Positions 1-5,528 of a DNA stretch of 8,741 nucleotides are shown here, in pieces (positions within the stretch are counted from its first letter, which is position 1; the number at the start of each line of letters is the position of its first letter). Below the pieces are notes generated by a model. It saw only the letters and a list, made by a program, of their open reading frames with translations, was not told the DNA's origin and did no database searches. Position numbers and translations under genes: made by a program. This DNA comes from Lachnospiraceae bacterium (GTDB lineage: Bacteria; Bacillota; Clostridia; Lachnospirales; Lachnospiraceae), in NCBI GenBank assembly GCA_017615375.1, contig JAGAAH010000207.1, positions 1-8,741 of the forward strand, in the 5' to 3' direction.

Positions 1-448
1 GGCGCTGATTGATCCACTCTCGCGAATAGCCTTTTTTAGCGTAGGTTTCAAGAGCTCTCTCTATGGTCAGTTCAGGATCGATCACTTCTTCTATTCGCTC
101 TCTGCCAACCTGTGCCAGCCATAATTTAAAAGGTTCCGCTTTCTTTGAAGGAATTGATTGAATTAAACGCAGTATTTGTTCCGTGGTTGCTACGTCTGTC
201 AATCTTTTCTTTCCATCCTGGGCAGTCATTTTCAACTGGTTACAATTTGTAACCAGTTGACTTCCTTCTTCCTTCAATCTATTTTTTAATACCTTCCAAT
301 AGTTCCTTGCACCATCGATATCAGGTTGCTCAGTCAACACACCAACCACATCTACAATTGAAAAATACCATTCTTCTTCCCCTTCTACCCATGCCGTTCT
401 AATCGGCTGGTCTTCAAATAATTGGATTTTATCATTCGCCATCTGCAT
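1..448 (-). CDS. Bro-N domain antirepressor-type protein (partial, C-terminus off left edge)
   Basis: The open frame begins at an ATG (448) and runs off the window after 149 codons with no stop. The ATG follows a GGAAGGGG ribosome binding site at 461-454 with 5 bases of spacing. The protein opens MQMANDKIQLFEDQPIRTAW and continues with WYFSIVDVVGVLT, QLVTNCNQLKM, LRLIQSIPSKKAEPFKLWLA and YSREWINQR. This order is typical of the Bro-N (BRO family N-terminal) domain of phage antirepressors and related DNA-damage-inducible proteins. Bro-N is a DNA-binding module usually joined to a variable C-terminal domain, which lies outside the window. It is the last visible gene of the minus-strand accessory unit, 79 bases after an ASCH remnant. 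A perfect palindrome sits inside it at codons 63-72. Function is inferred from family only; target and partner are unknown. Confidence 0.87.
   Translation of the reverse strand, partial: MQMANDKIQLFEDQPIRTAWVEGEEEWYFSIVDVVGVLTEQPDIDGARNYWKVLKNRLKEEGSQLVTNCNQLKMTAQDGKKRLTDVATTEQILRLIQSIPSKKAEPFKLWLAQVGRERIEEVIDPELTIERALETYAKKGYSREWINQR
232..260. repeat. Perfect palindrome inside the Bro-N gene (14-bp arms, 1-base spacer)
   Basis: The plus strand reads TCAACTGGTTACAA (232-245), one base T (246), then TTGTAACCAGTTGA (247-260), an exact inverted repeat. It lies entirely within coding sequence and encodes most of the peptide QLVTNCNQL, starting 189 bases after the Bro-N start codon. As RNA it could form a long hairpin with almost no loop; as DNA it is a near-ideal dyad for a dimeric protein or a cruciform. 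There is no U-tract after it, so it is not a terminator. Role unknown. Confidence 0.95.
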
Positions 449-456
449 ATTTTCCC

Positions 457-495
457 CTTCCAATTTTCTTCAGTTATATCAATTAAATTGACCAT
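457..495 (-). pseudogene. Possible 5' scrap of a GNAT acetyltransferase gene
   Basis: An ATG at 495 with a good upstream GGAGGA site opens a frame reading MVNLIDITEENWK. This resembles the first residues of Firmicutes GNAT-type acetyltransferases, which often begin with a similar 'I-T-x-E-N-W' stretch. The likeness ends there: the frame runs out of phase into the Bro-N gene and stops at about 385. It could be a relic left by a deletion, or a chance resemblance in the short spacer before Bro-N. Thirteen residues cannot decide this. Confidence 0.25.
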
Positions 496-527
496 TTTCC
501 TCCATCCTTGCAATTCTCCCAACATAG

Positions 528-677
528 TCAAATATTTTTAGCTAATTCAAGTCCAACCACACCATACTTTTCTATATCTTCTCTGGTATAGTACAAAAGC
601 ATGTCATCCGGATTTGCTGATTCATCTTCTTTGATTGCCCGAAAAGAGTCATCCCATAAGTTCATATAATGCGTCAT
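528..677 (-). pseudogene. ASCH-domain protein remnant with internal in-frame deletion (49 aa)
   Basis: This short frame starts at an ATG (677) two bases after the MazG-like stop codon and ends at TGA (530-528). Its first 17 or so residues (MTHYMNLWDDSFRAIKE) match the usual opening of bacterial ASCH-domain proteins. Its last 29 (ANPDDMLLYYTREDIEKYGVVGLELAKNI) match their usual ending, where a tyrosine-rich helix leads into YGVVGIE. The normal middle, roughly 60-70 residues containing the RNA-binding beta-barrel core, is missing, although the frame is kept. ASCH proteins are RNA-binding domains of the PUA-like fold. The remnant could hardly fold as an ASCH barrel, so I call it a deletion derivative; translation as a small peptide is possible. 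The family match is from memory. Confidence 0.65.
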
Positions 678-679
678 TC

Positions 680-1009
680 TTACCATCGCTCCATGTTCTT
701 CCTATATTTCTCGGAATAGGATTGTTTTAATTCATCAGCGGAAATCCCATAGCAAAGCATCACATCATTATAATACATGAGAACATCTGCCATTTCTTCA
801 ACCAAATGCTTTCTTAGTTCCGTATCAGTGCAAGCTTTTGTTCCGCCATTCTTTTTAACGATGTCTATAACTTCTCCAACCTCTCCAACCATCCAGAGAA
901 GTTTATTCTTCCCTGTCTCCGGACCAATGGCTTCCCATTTATCCTTATACTTATCCTGCAAGGCTTTTTGCATTTCCTGCATCTCGTTTATGGTAAAATC
1001 TTCGTTCAC
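680..1009 (-). CDS. MazG-like nucleoside triphosphate pyrophosphohydrolase (109 aa)
   Basis: This small all-alpha NTP pyrophosphohydrolase would cleave a nucleoside triphosphate to the monophosphate and pyrophosphate, in the cytosol. The metal-binding signature of the MazG/dUTPase superfamily is visible: E43-V-G-E46 in helix 1 and E72-M-A-D75 in the second acidic helix, 25 residues apart. At 109 aa it is a single-domain version, about the size of phage and island MazG-like proteins and much shorter than two-domain housekeeping MazG. The start is a GTG at 1009, chosen because a GGAAGGA site (1022-1016) sits 6 bases upstream and the frame has no better ATG nearby. It lies 45 bases after the KilA-N remnant and 2 bases before the ASCH remnant, so the three appear co-transcribed. 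Phage and island copies are thought to clean nucleotide pools or lower alarmone levels; substrate here is unknown. Confidence 0.87.
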   Translation of the reverse strand: MNEDFTINEMQEMQKALQDKYKDKWEAIGPETGKNKLLWMVGEVGEVIDIVKKNGGTKACTDTELRKHLVEEMADVLMYYNDVMLCYGISADELKQSYSEKYRKNMERW

Positions 1010-1054
1010 TGCTTTTCCTTCCGTTCTGTCTAAACTCTTTGAATTCTAGTCGGT

Positions 1055-1551
1055 CTAATCATTTCCTTCAATTCTATTGCTAATATGCTGAGCTTCTTTT
1101 AATATTCTGAGTTGATATTCCGCTATCTCTTTTACTCTTTGAAATTCTTTAATCAGATATAGTTTAAAAACCGGGCTTATAGCTGAAGCAAATTCAAAGG
1201 CTATATCTTTATGCGCAAATGTACCTCCATAACGGCCTTTTTTCACAAACATTCCTATCGCATCCGTTTTTTCTACCCATTCAGAAACACTTGGTGTAAG
1301 TGTACAAGACCAACATCCTTTTTAAAGTGTTCGGATTCGAACACTTTAAAATTCGGATTATAAATCTCTTCCCAAGTAGATAAAAACTCTAATGTGGAAC
1401 GATTTCGTAACCAGTTGCGTATAACATCTGCTGCTCTTGAATCATTAGATTTTGCCACTGCCATATCCGTAATGCAAATATAATCCTGCTCATCCGATAT
1501 AGAAACAGTAATTGGCACATCTTGTACGGTAATAATCTTATTCTTTGCCAT
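1055..1551 (-). pseudogene. KilA-N domain antirepressor-type gene, disrupted by a frameshift
   Basis: Two adjacent frames together make one KilA-N domain, the DNA-binding fold of phage antirepressors and APSES-like regulators. The first (1551-1273) has MAKNKIITVQ, YICITDMAVAKSNDSRAADV, IRNWLRNRSTLEFL and NPNFKVFESEHFKKDVGL, then goes off frame and stops at TAG 1275-1273. The second, from about 1294 to 1055, resumes with SVSEWVEKTDAIGMFVKKG, RYGGTFAHKDIAFEFASAIS and FKLYLIKEFQRVKE. The reading frame is lost between about 1294 and 1303, equivalent to missing 1 base (or 4 or 7). The start at 1551 is preferred over the ATG at 1557 because a GGGGG run (1562-1558) abuts 1557 but is 6 bases from 1551. 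The start overlaps the end of the HTH gene by 14 bases, implying translational coupling. After VKE the tail (about 23 residues) does not look like the usual KilA-N C-terminal region, so the 3' end may also be altered. A base-call error is possible. Confidence 0.85.
1320..1351. repeat. Perfect palindrome inside the KilA-N gene (14-bp arms, 4-base spacer)
   Basis: The plus strand reads TTTTAAAGTGTTCG (1320-1333), GATT (1334-1337), then CGAACACTTTAAAA (1338-1351), an exact inverted repeat. It is coding, spanning the peptide FKVFESEHFK of the KilA-N frame, and begins about 200 bases after the start codon. It lies upstream (in the direction of transcription) of the frameshift by about 20 bases. 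The sequence is unrelated to the palindrome in the Bro-N gene, but arm length and depth in the gene are nearly the same. No U-tract follows, so it is not a terminator. Confidence 0.95.
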
Positions 1552-1741
1552 CTTCATCCCCCACTAATTCTTCATATTTCAGCTGATATGCAATAAGTCG
1601 CGGAATATACTCGGGTGGTGTCCGTCTTCCTGCTTCCCAATCTTCCAAAGTTCTAACCGGAATCCCTGTATGATCTGAGAATTCTTTCCGATTCATTTTC
1701 ACGCTCTCGCGTAGTTCTTTTATCACCTTTGCTGTATCCAT
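1538..1741 (-). CDS. XRE-type helix-turn-helix regulator (67 aa)
   Basis: This is a small DNA-binding protein carrying one HTH domain and little else. The start at 1741 is chosen over an ATG at 1783 because GGGGAGG (1753-1747) lies 5 bases upstream, and because 1783 would lie upstream of the -10 box of the predicted promoter. The core reads MNRKEFSDHTGIPVRTLEDWEAGRRTPP, where the two-helix HTH (about residues 16-39) ends in the typical 'W-E-x-G' turn. The C-terminal part is a short helix and an acidic tail (GDEDGKE). It is the first gene of the accessory unit, and its stop codon overlaps the KilA-N start. Small XRE proteins of this sort usually repress their own promoter or act as antitoxin-like regulators. 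The inverted repeat around its promoter makes autoregulation likely, but that is inference. Confidence 0.87.
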   Translation of the reverse strand: MDTAKVIKELRESVKMNRKEFSDHTGIPVRTLEDWEAGRRTPPEYIPRLIAYQLKYEELVGDEDGKE

Positions 1742-1746
1742 AGCAG

Positions 1747-1753
1747 CCTCCCC
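1747..1753 (-). promoter_or_regulatory. Ribosome binding site deciding the HTH gene start
   Basis: GGGGAGG on the minus strand, 5 bases before the ATG at 1741. It rules in favour of the 67-aa form over the longer frame from 1783. Confidence 0.8.
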
Positions 1754-1754
1754 G

Positions 1755-1799
1755 CATTGCGTTTTTTCATTATAACATGTCAACCGAATTCACGCAATG
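1755..1799 (-). promoter_or_regulatory. Extended -10 promoter bracketed by an 8-bp inverted repeat (putative operator)
   Basis: Reading the minus strand, a TATAAT -10 box (1774-1769) is preceded by TGT, giving an extended -10. A weak -35, TTGCGT (1797-1792), lies exactly 17 bases upstream. The -35 sits within CATTGCGT (1799-1792), and its perfect inverted copy ACGCAATG (1762-1755) begins at the expected transcription start, about 7 bases after the -10, and ends just before the Shine-Dalgarno site. Two half-sites covering -35 and +1, centred 37 bp apart, suit repression by the XRE protein encoded next. A TTGACA hexamer is also present but only 3 bases from the -10, so it is not the -35. Confidence 0.72.
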
Positions 1800-1847
1800 T
1801 GTGGTTTGAATTAGTTCTTTATAGTATCATTTCTAGAATCACCATAC

Positions 1848-1880
1848 AAAAAGGGCTGAAAGCAACTGCTCTCAGCCCTT
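1848..1880 (-). terminator. Intrinsic terminator after guaA
   Basis: On the minus strand a stem of 13-14 pairs (AAGGGCTGAGAGCA paired with TGCTTTCAGCCCTT, one G-U) with a very small loop is followed by five T residues overlapping the stem foot (1852-1848). It starts about 41 bases after the guaA stop codon and should end transcripts of the housekeeping operon. The accessory promoter begins about 50 bases further on, so the two units are separately transcribed. Confidence 0.92.
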
Positions 1881-1921
1881 GACTTTATTGGGTTTTCACG
1901 TCACTTGCAAACCACTTGGAA

Positions 1922-3457
1922 CTATTCCAGCTCTATCGTAGCCGGCGGCTTGCTCGTACAATCATAAAGTACTCTGTTTACGCCTTTTACTTCATTAACG
2001 ATTCTGTTAGATACCTTCTGGAGTACCTCCCACGGAATCTGTGCGCAGTCCGCAGTCATAAAGTCTGCCGTATGCACTGCACGAAGTGCGATTGCGTAAT
2101 CATAGGTACGAAAATCTCCCATTACACCTACGGAACGCATATTGGTAAGTGCCGCAAAGTACTGTCCCAAATCCTTAGCAATACCTGCATTTGCAACTTC
2201 CTCACGGAAGATTGCATCTGCCTCCTGCACGATTTTAACCTTTTCTTCCGTTACTTCGCCGATGATTCTTATACCGAGTCCCGGTCCCGGGAACGGCTGA
2301 CGGAATACAAGATGCTCCGGAATGCCAAGCTCAAGGCCTGCCTTACGAACCTCATCCTTAAATAACATACGAAGCGGCTCGATAATCTCTTTAAAATCAA
2401 CGCAATCCGGAAGTCCTCCTACGTTGTGATGTGACTTAATTACAGCCGACTTTCCGAGTCCCGATTCAATTACGTCAGGATATATGGTTCCCTGTACAAG
2501 GAAATCAACCGCGCCAATCTTTTTCGCCTCTTCCTCAAATACACGAATGAATTCCTCGCCGATAATCTTTCTCTTCTTCTCAGGCTCCGTTACGCCTGCG
2601 AGCTTTTTATAGAATCTGTCCTTTGCATCCACGCGGATGAAATTTAGATCGTAGGAACCGTTAGGTCCGAATACTTCTTCAACTTCATCACCCTCATTCT
2701 TACGAAGAAGGCCATGGTCTACAAATACACAGGTAAGCTGCTTACCTATTGCCTTACTCATTAAAACCGCCGCAACGGAAGAATCAACGCCACCTGAAAG
2801 TGCACAAAGTGCTTTACCGTTTCCAACCTTCGCACGAATATCCTCAATCGCTTTTTCAACGAAAGAATCCATCTTCCATTCGCCCTTGCATCCACATATG
2901 TCAATTATAAAGTTATGAAGCATCTTCATACCTTCAACGGAATGCATAACTTCAGGATGGAACTGAACCGCATATAACTTGCGAGAAGGATTCTCCATAG
3001 CAGCTACAGGACATACTTCCGTAGAACCCGTAACCGTAAATCCTTCAGGCGCCATCTCTATATAATCCGTATGACTCATCCATACGATGGTTGCAGGATT
3101 TACATTCTTGAATAATTCCGACTTGGTATTAACGCAAACCTCAGTCTTACCATATTCTGAAGTCGGAGCTGTTGCCACACGACCACCTAACGTGTGTGCT
3201 ATAAGCTGTGAGCCGTAGCAAATTCCCAATATCGGAATACCAAGTTCAAAGATTTCCTTAGATATCTGTGGAGAATCGGAAGCATATACGCTCTGCGGAC
3301 CGCCTGTAAAGATAATTCCTTTCGGCGCCATCTCTTTAATCTTGTCAATTCCCATTGTATAAGGATGAACTTCCGCATACACGTGGCACTCACGCACACG
3401 ACGCGCAATCAACTGATTATACTGCCCGCCAAAGTCAAGTACTATAACTTTCTCCAT
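1922..3457 (-). CDS. guaA: GMP synthase (glutamine-hydrolysing), 511 aa
   Basis: The enzyme converts XMP, glutamine and ATP to GMP, the last step of guanine nucleotide synthesis, in the cytosol. The class I glutamine amidotransferase domain is at about 1-195, with oxyanion loop TGGPQSVY (51-58), nucleophile Cys80 in GICYGSQL, and the His167/Glu169 pair in FHPEV. The ATP pyrophosphatase domain follows, with P-loop SGGVDSS (221-227). The C-terminal dimerisation domain carries [14 protein letters not shown] and ends [11 protein letters not shown]. Length is normal for the bacterial two-domain enzyme. The ATG at 3457 lies one base after the capA-like stop, and its AGGA site lies within the end of that gene, so translation is probably coupled. 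It is the last gene before the terminator. There is no room for a guanine riboswitch directly upstream. The usual C-terminal IEWE is IELE here. Confidence 0.98.
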   Translation of the reverse strand: MEKVIVLDFGGQYNQLIARRVRECHVYAEVHPYTMGIDKIKEMAPKGIIFTGGPQSVYASDSPQISKEIFELGIPILGICYGSQLIAHTLGGRVATAPTSEYGKTEVCVNTKSELFKNVNPATIVWMSHTDYIEMAPEGFTVTGSTEVCPVAAMENPSRKLYAVQFHPEVMHSVEGMKMLHNFIIDICGCKGEWKMDSFVEKAIEDIRAKVGNGKALCALSGGVDSSVAAVLMSKAIGKQLTCVFVDHGLLRKNEGDEVEEVFGPNGSYDLNFIRVDAKDRFYKKLAGVTEPEKKRKIIGEEFIRVFEEEAKKIGAVDFLVQGTIYPDVIESGLGKSAVIKSHHNVGGLPDCVDFKEIIEPLRMLFKDEVRKAGLELGIPEHLVFRQPFPGPGLGIRIIGEVTEEKVKIVQEADAIFREEVANAGIAKDLGQYFAALTNMRSVGVMGDFRTYDYAIALRAVHTADFMTADCAQIPWEVLQKVSNRIVNEVKGVNRVLYDCTSKPPATIELE

Positions 3458-3458
3458 C

Positions 3459-4586
3459 TTAGTCTTCCTTTCTTATATATCCGTCGGCATCAATCTTGGT
3501 GCCGTAATTAGCACTGTATGACTCTATCATCTGTAAAATTTCCTGTCCGCGCTCACCATCTCTTATAGTCGGCTGGAAGTCATTACGAGAGCTTACAGAG
3601 CTTATCGTACAAGGAATAACCTTCGCATTAAGGCCTTCCTGTCTTACACCATCCACAAATGTAAATGTCTCCTGGAATATCATCGTTTCCTTTACTTCAG
3701 GATTACGATTACCGCCGAAACAGAAATTACCCATGGAGTATACAATCGGCTTGCCGTTATAGATTTCAATACCCTGTAAAACATGGGTATGTGCACCAAG
3801 CACCATATCATATCCCATATCTATAATGGTGCGACCCAATTTCTGCTGCTCGGAATTGGCAATGTGATCGCCCTCGATTCCCCAATGGCAGCACGCAATA
3901 AATACCGAGCATCCATTTTCCTTAAGATACTCATATCCGTTGGTAAGATAGTCCATAACACCGCTCATATTTAAAGCATTAACGGCAACATAGCCTATCT
4001 TGACACCCTTAACCTCGTAGATTCCGTAGGTATCATTAACTGCATAAGTAATATTCCTGTCTTTAAAAAGCGCAATCGTATCTTCTGCGCCGCCTTCGTA
4101 ATAATCAAGCCTATGATTATTTGCAAATCCAACGCACTCGATTGACGCAAGCGGAAGTATGTCGATGAATTCAGGTCTTCCTCTTAGGTTAAAAGCTTTC
4201 TCCGGATGATCTTCCCTTGTCGTAAGCACGCCCTCAAAGTTAACAAGCGTCATATCATCTGTAGAAAATACCGGAAGTACGCCCGCAAAGAACCACTCCG
4301 GCCCCTTATTGTCATACATCTCAATAAATGAATTCTCGTACCCCTGTAACTGAGTATTACCAAGTGTACAATCTCCTGCTGCCGATATGGTAATCGTTAC
4401 AACTTCAGGTTCAGGCTCCGGCTCAGGTTCCGGTTCCGGCTCAGGCTCCGGCTCGCCCTCTTCATCAATGGTAATCTGCTCACCCGCTTCTCTTCCGGGA
4501 AGCGCTTTTAATACAAAGATGCCGACTGCCAGAATCAACGTCAATGTCAAAATTAAAATCAATAATCCCTTTAAAAATTTACTCAT
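3459..4586 (-). CDS. CapA-family metallophosphoesterase-like protein, membrane anchored, Glu-Pro linker (375 aa)
   Basis: This is a CapA/PgsA-type protein, a family linked to poly-gamma-glutamate or capsule export and having a calcineurin-like phosphoesterase fold. Residues 4-29 form one hydrophobic segment, either an uncleaved anchor or a signal, which would place the rest outside the membrane. Residues 45-60 are a perfect (EP)8 rod. The catalytic-type domain runs from about 63 to 330, with AGDCTLG (70-76), NFEG (116-119), ANNHRLDY (155-162), CCHWG (232-236), GAHTHVLQG (264-272) and YSMGNF (283-288), all usual CapA motifs. The ATG at 4586 follows AAGGTGGAG at good spacing, 15 bases after the trxB stop. 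No pgsB or pgsC partner is visible nearby, so poly-gamma-glutamate synthesis is not supported. A stand-alone envelope phosphoesterase or hydrolase role is more cautious. Confidence 0.92.
   Translation of the reverse strand: MSKFLKGLLILILTLTLILAVGIFVLKALPGREAGEQITIDEEGEPEPEPEPEPEPEPEPEVVTITISAAGDCTLGNTQLQGYENSFIEMYDNKGPEWFFAGVLPVFSTDDMTLVNFEGVLTTREDHPEKAFNLRGRPEFIDILPLASIECVGFANNHRLDYYEGGAEDTIALFKDRNITYAVNDTYGIYEVKGVKIGYVAVNALNMSGVMDYLTNGYEYLKENGCSVFIACCHWGIEGDHIANSEQQKLGRTIIDMGYDMVLGAHTHVLQGIEIYNGKPIVYSMGNFCFGGNRNPEVKETMIFQETFTFVDGVRQEGLNAKVIPCTISSVSSRNDFQPTIRDGERGQEILQMIESYSANYGTKIDADGYIRKED
4407..4454 (-). repeat. Eight 6-base repeats encoding (Glu-Pro)8
   Basis: Eight tandem units of GAR-CCK encode alternating Glu-Pro between the membrane segment and the phosphoesterase domain of the CapA-like protein. 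Third bases vary between units (GAG/GAA, CCG/CCT), so the array is imperfect at DNA level and may be less slippage-prone than a perfect repeat. Such Glu-Pro tracts form stiff extended spacers in wall-spanning proteins of Gram-positive bacteria. Confidence 0.9.
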
Positions 4587-4601
4587 AACTCCACCTTATA
4601 A

Positions 4602-5528
4602 CTAACCTTCTATGTACTTGCCTGCTTCCATAGCTGCAATGGCACCGTCTGCCGCTGCCGTTACAACCTGACGTAAAGATTTCTTTCTAACATCGCCGAC
4701 CGCATATACACCAGGAATATTGGTATGCATGTTCTCGTCCGTAACCACATATCCGTCTTCCAATGTAATCTGGTCCTTAAATAAATCCGTACGTGGCAAA
4801 AAGCCGATGAAACCAAAGACTCCGAACATTCCATCTTTAGGGTCCGCCTTAATCTCACGCTCTTCACCGGTTACAGTATCCTTAAGAACAATGGCATTGA
4901 TAACGTCATCGCCCTTAATCTCCGTTACAACGGAATTCCATGCAAATGCAATCTTTTCGTTCTTAAAAGCTTTCTCCTGAATGCTTTTAGCTGCTCTAAG
5001 CTCATCGCGTCTATGAACTATCGTAACCTTACGTGCAAATCTCGTAAGGAATATCGCCTCTTCAACTGCGGAATCGCCACCGCCGACTACAAATACTTCA
5101 AGACCCGTAAAGAACGCGCCGTCGCAAGTCGCACAAAAAGAAAGACCGCGTCCCAGGAATTCGCCCTCGCCCTTGCAACCTATAGGGCGTGGAAAAGCGC
5201 CCGTCGCAAGAATTACGGTCTTTGCTTCATATGTATCCTTCTTACCGTGAAGTATCTTAACATCACCGTTTAAAGTAACCGAATCAATCGAATCGGTTAT
5301 TCTCTTAACACCAAAATGCTCTGCCTGCTTTGCCATACGCTCTGCAAGTGAAATTCCACTCTCACCCTCAAGCATCTGGCCCGGATAATTCTCTATATCC
5401 GCGGTAAGGGCAATCTGGCCACCATCCTGGCCCTGTTCTATAATAACCGTATCCAATCTGTTTCTGCCTGCATATATACCTGCCGTAAGCCCACCCGGGC
5501 CTGCGCCAAGAATTACAACATCATACAT
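4602..5528 (-). CDS. trxB: Thioredoxin-disulfide reductase (308 aa)
   Basis: This FAD flavoenzyme passes electrons from NADPH to thioredoxin in the cytosol. It has the FAD-binding GAGPGG (8-13), the redox pair C132-A-T-C135-D, the NADPH-binding GGGDSA (149-154), HRRDELRA (172-179), and a C-terminal FAD motif YAVGDVR. Length fits the low-molecular-weight bacterial class. The start at 5528 (MYDVVILGAG) is preferred over an in-frame ATG at 5558, since AGAGGAAG lies just upstream of 5528 and the family begins directly at the FAD strand. The ATG overlaps the stop of the GGDEF gene (ATGTATGA, 8 bases), suggesting coupled translation. The intact HRRD motif argues for NADPH use rather than ferredoxin-dependent or divergent clostridial variants. 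No thioredoxin gene lies in the window. Confidence 0.96.
   Translation of the reverse strand: MYDVVILGAGPGGLTAGIYAGRNRLDTVIIEQGQDGGQIALTADIENYPGQMLEGESGISLAERMAKQAEHFGVKRITDSIDSVTLNGDVKILHGKKDTYEAKTVILATGAFPRPIGCKGEGEFLGRGLSFCATCDGAFFTGLEVFVVGGGDSAVEEAIFLTRFARKVTIVHRRDELRAAKSIQEKAFKNEKIAFAWNSVVTEIKGDDVINAIVLKDTVTGEEREIKADPKDGMFGVFGFIGFLPRTDLFKDQITLEDGYVVTDENMHTNIPGVYAVGDVRKKSLRQVVTAAADGAIAAMEAGKYIEG

Noticed and set aside
1258..1275. Programmed -1 frameshift at the AAAAAAC run of the KilA-N gene
   Set aside because: The run lies after the TAG that ends the zero frame, so ribosomes would not reach it in the needed phase; a plain indel explains the break.
1407..1417. Shared 11-mer CAACTGGTTAC (minus strand) in the KilA-N gene and the Bro-N palindrome
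   Set aside because: It encodes unrelated residues (NWLR versus QLVT), is only 11 bases and has no second arm at the KilA-N site; probably coincidence.
1769..1783. TTGACA next to TATAAT as a -35/-10 pair
   Set aside because: Only 3 bases separate them. The TTGCGT hexamer at 17 bases, with the extended -10, is the workable arrangement.
1916..2365. 149-codon plus-strand frame opposite the end of guaA
   Set aside because: It is wholly antisense to the well-supported guaA coding sequence, shows no domain, and has a composition expected from a shadow frame.
3458..3600. Guanine riboswitch before guaA
   Set aside because: The capA-like coding sequence runs to within one base of the guaA start; no aptamer-like leader is present.
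4387..4605. Plus-strand frame rich in Gly-Ser repeats
   Set aside because: It is the antisense reading of the Glu-Pro repeat in the CapA-like gene; no ribosome binding site or family likeness.
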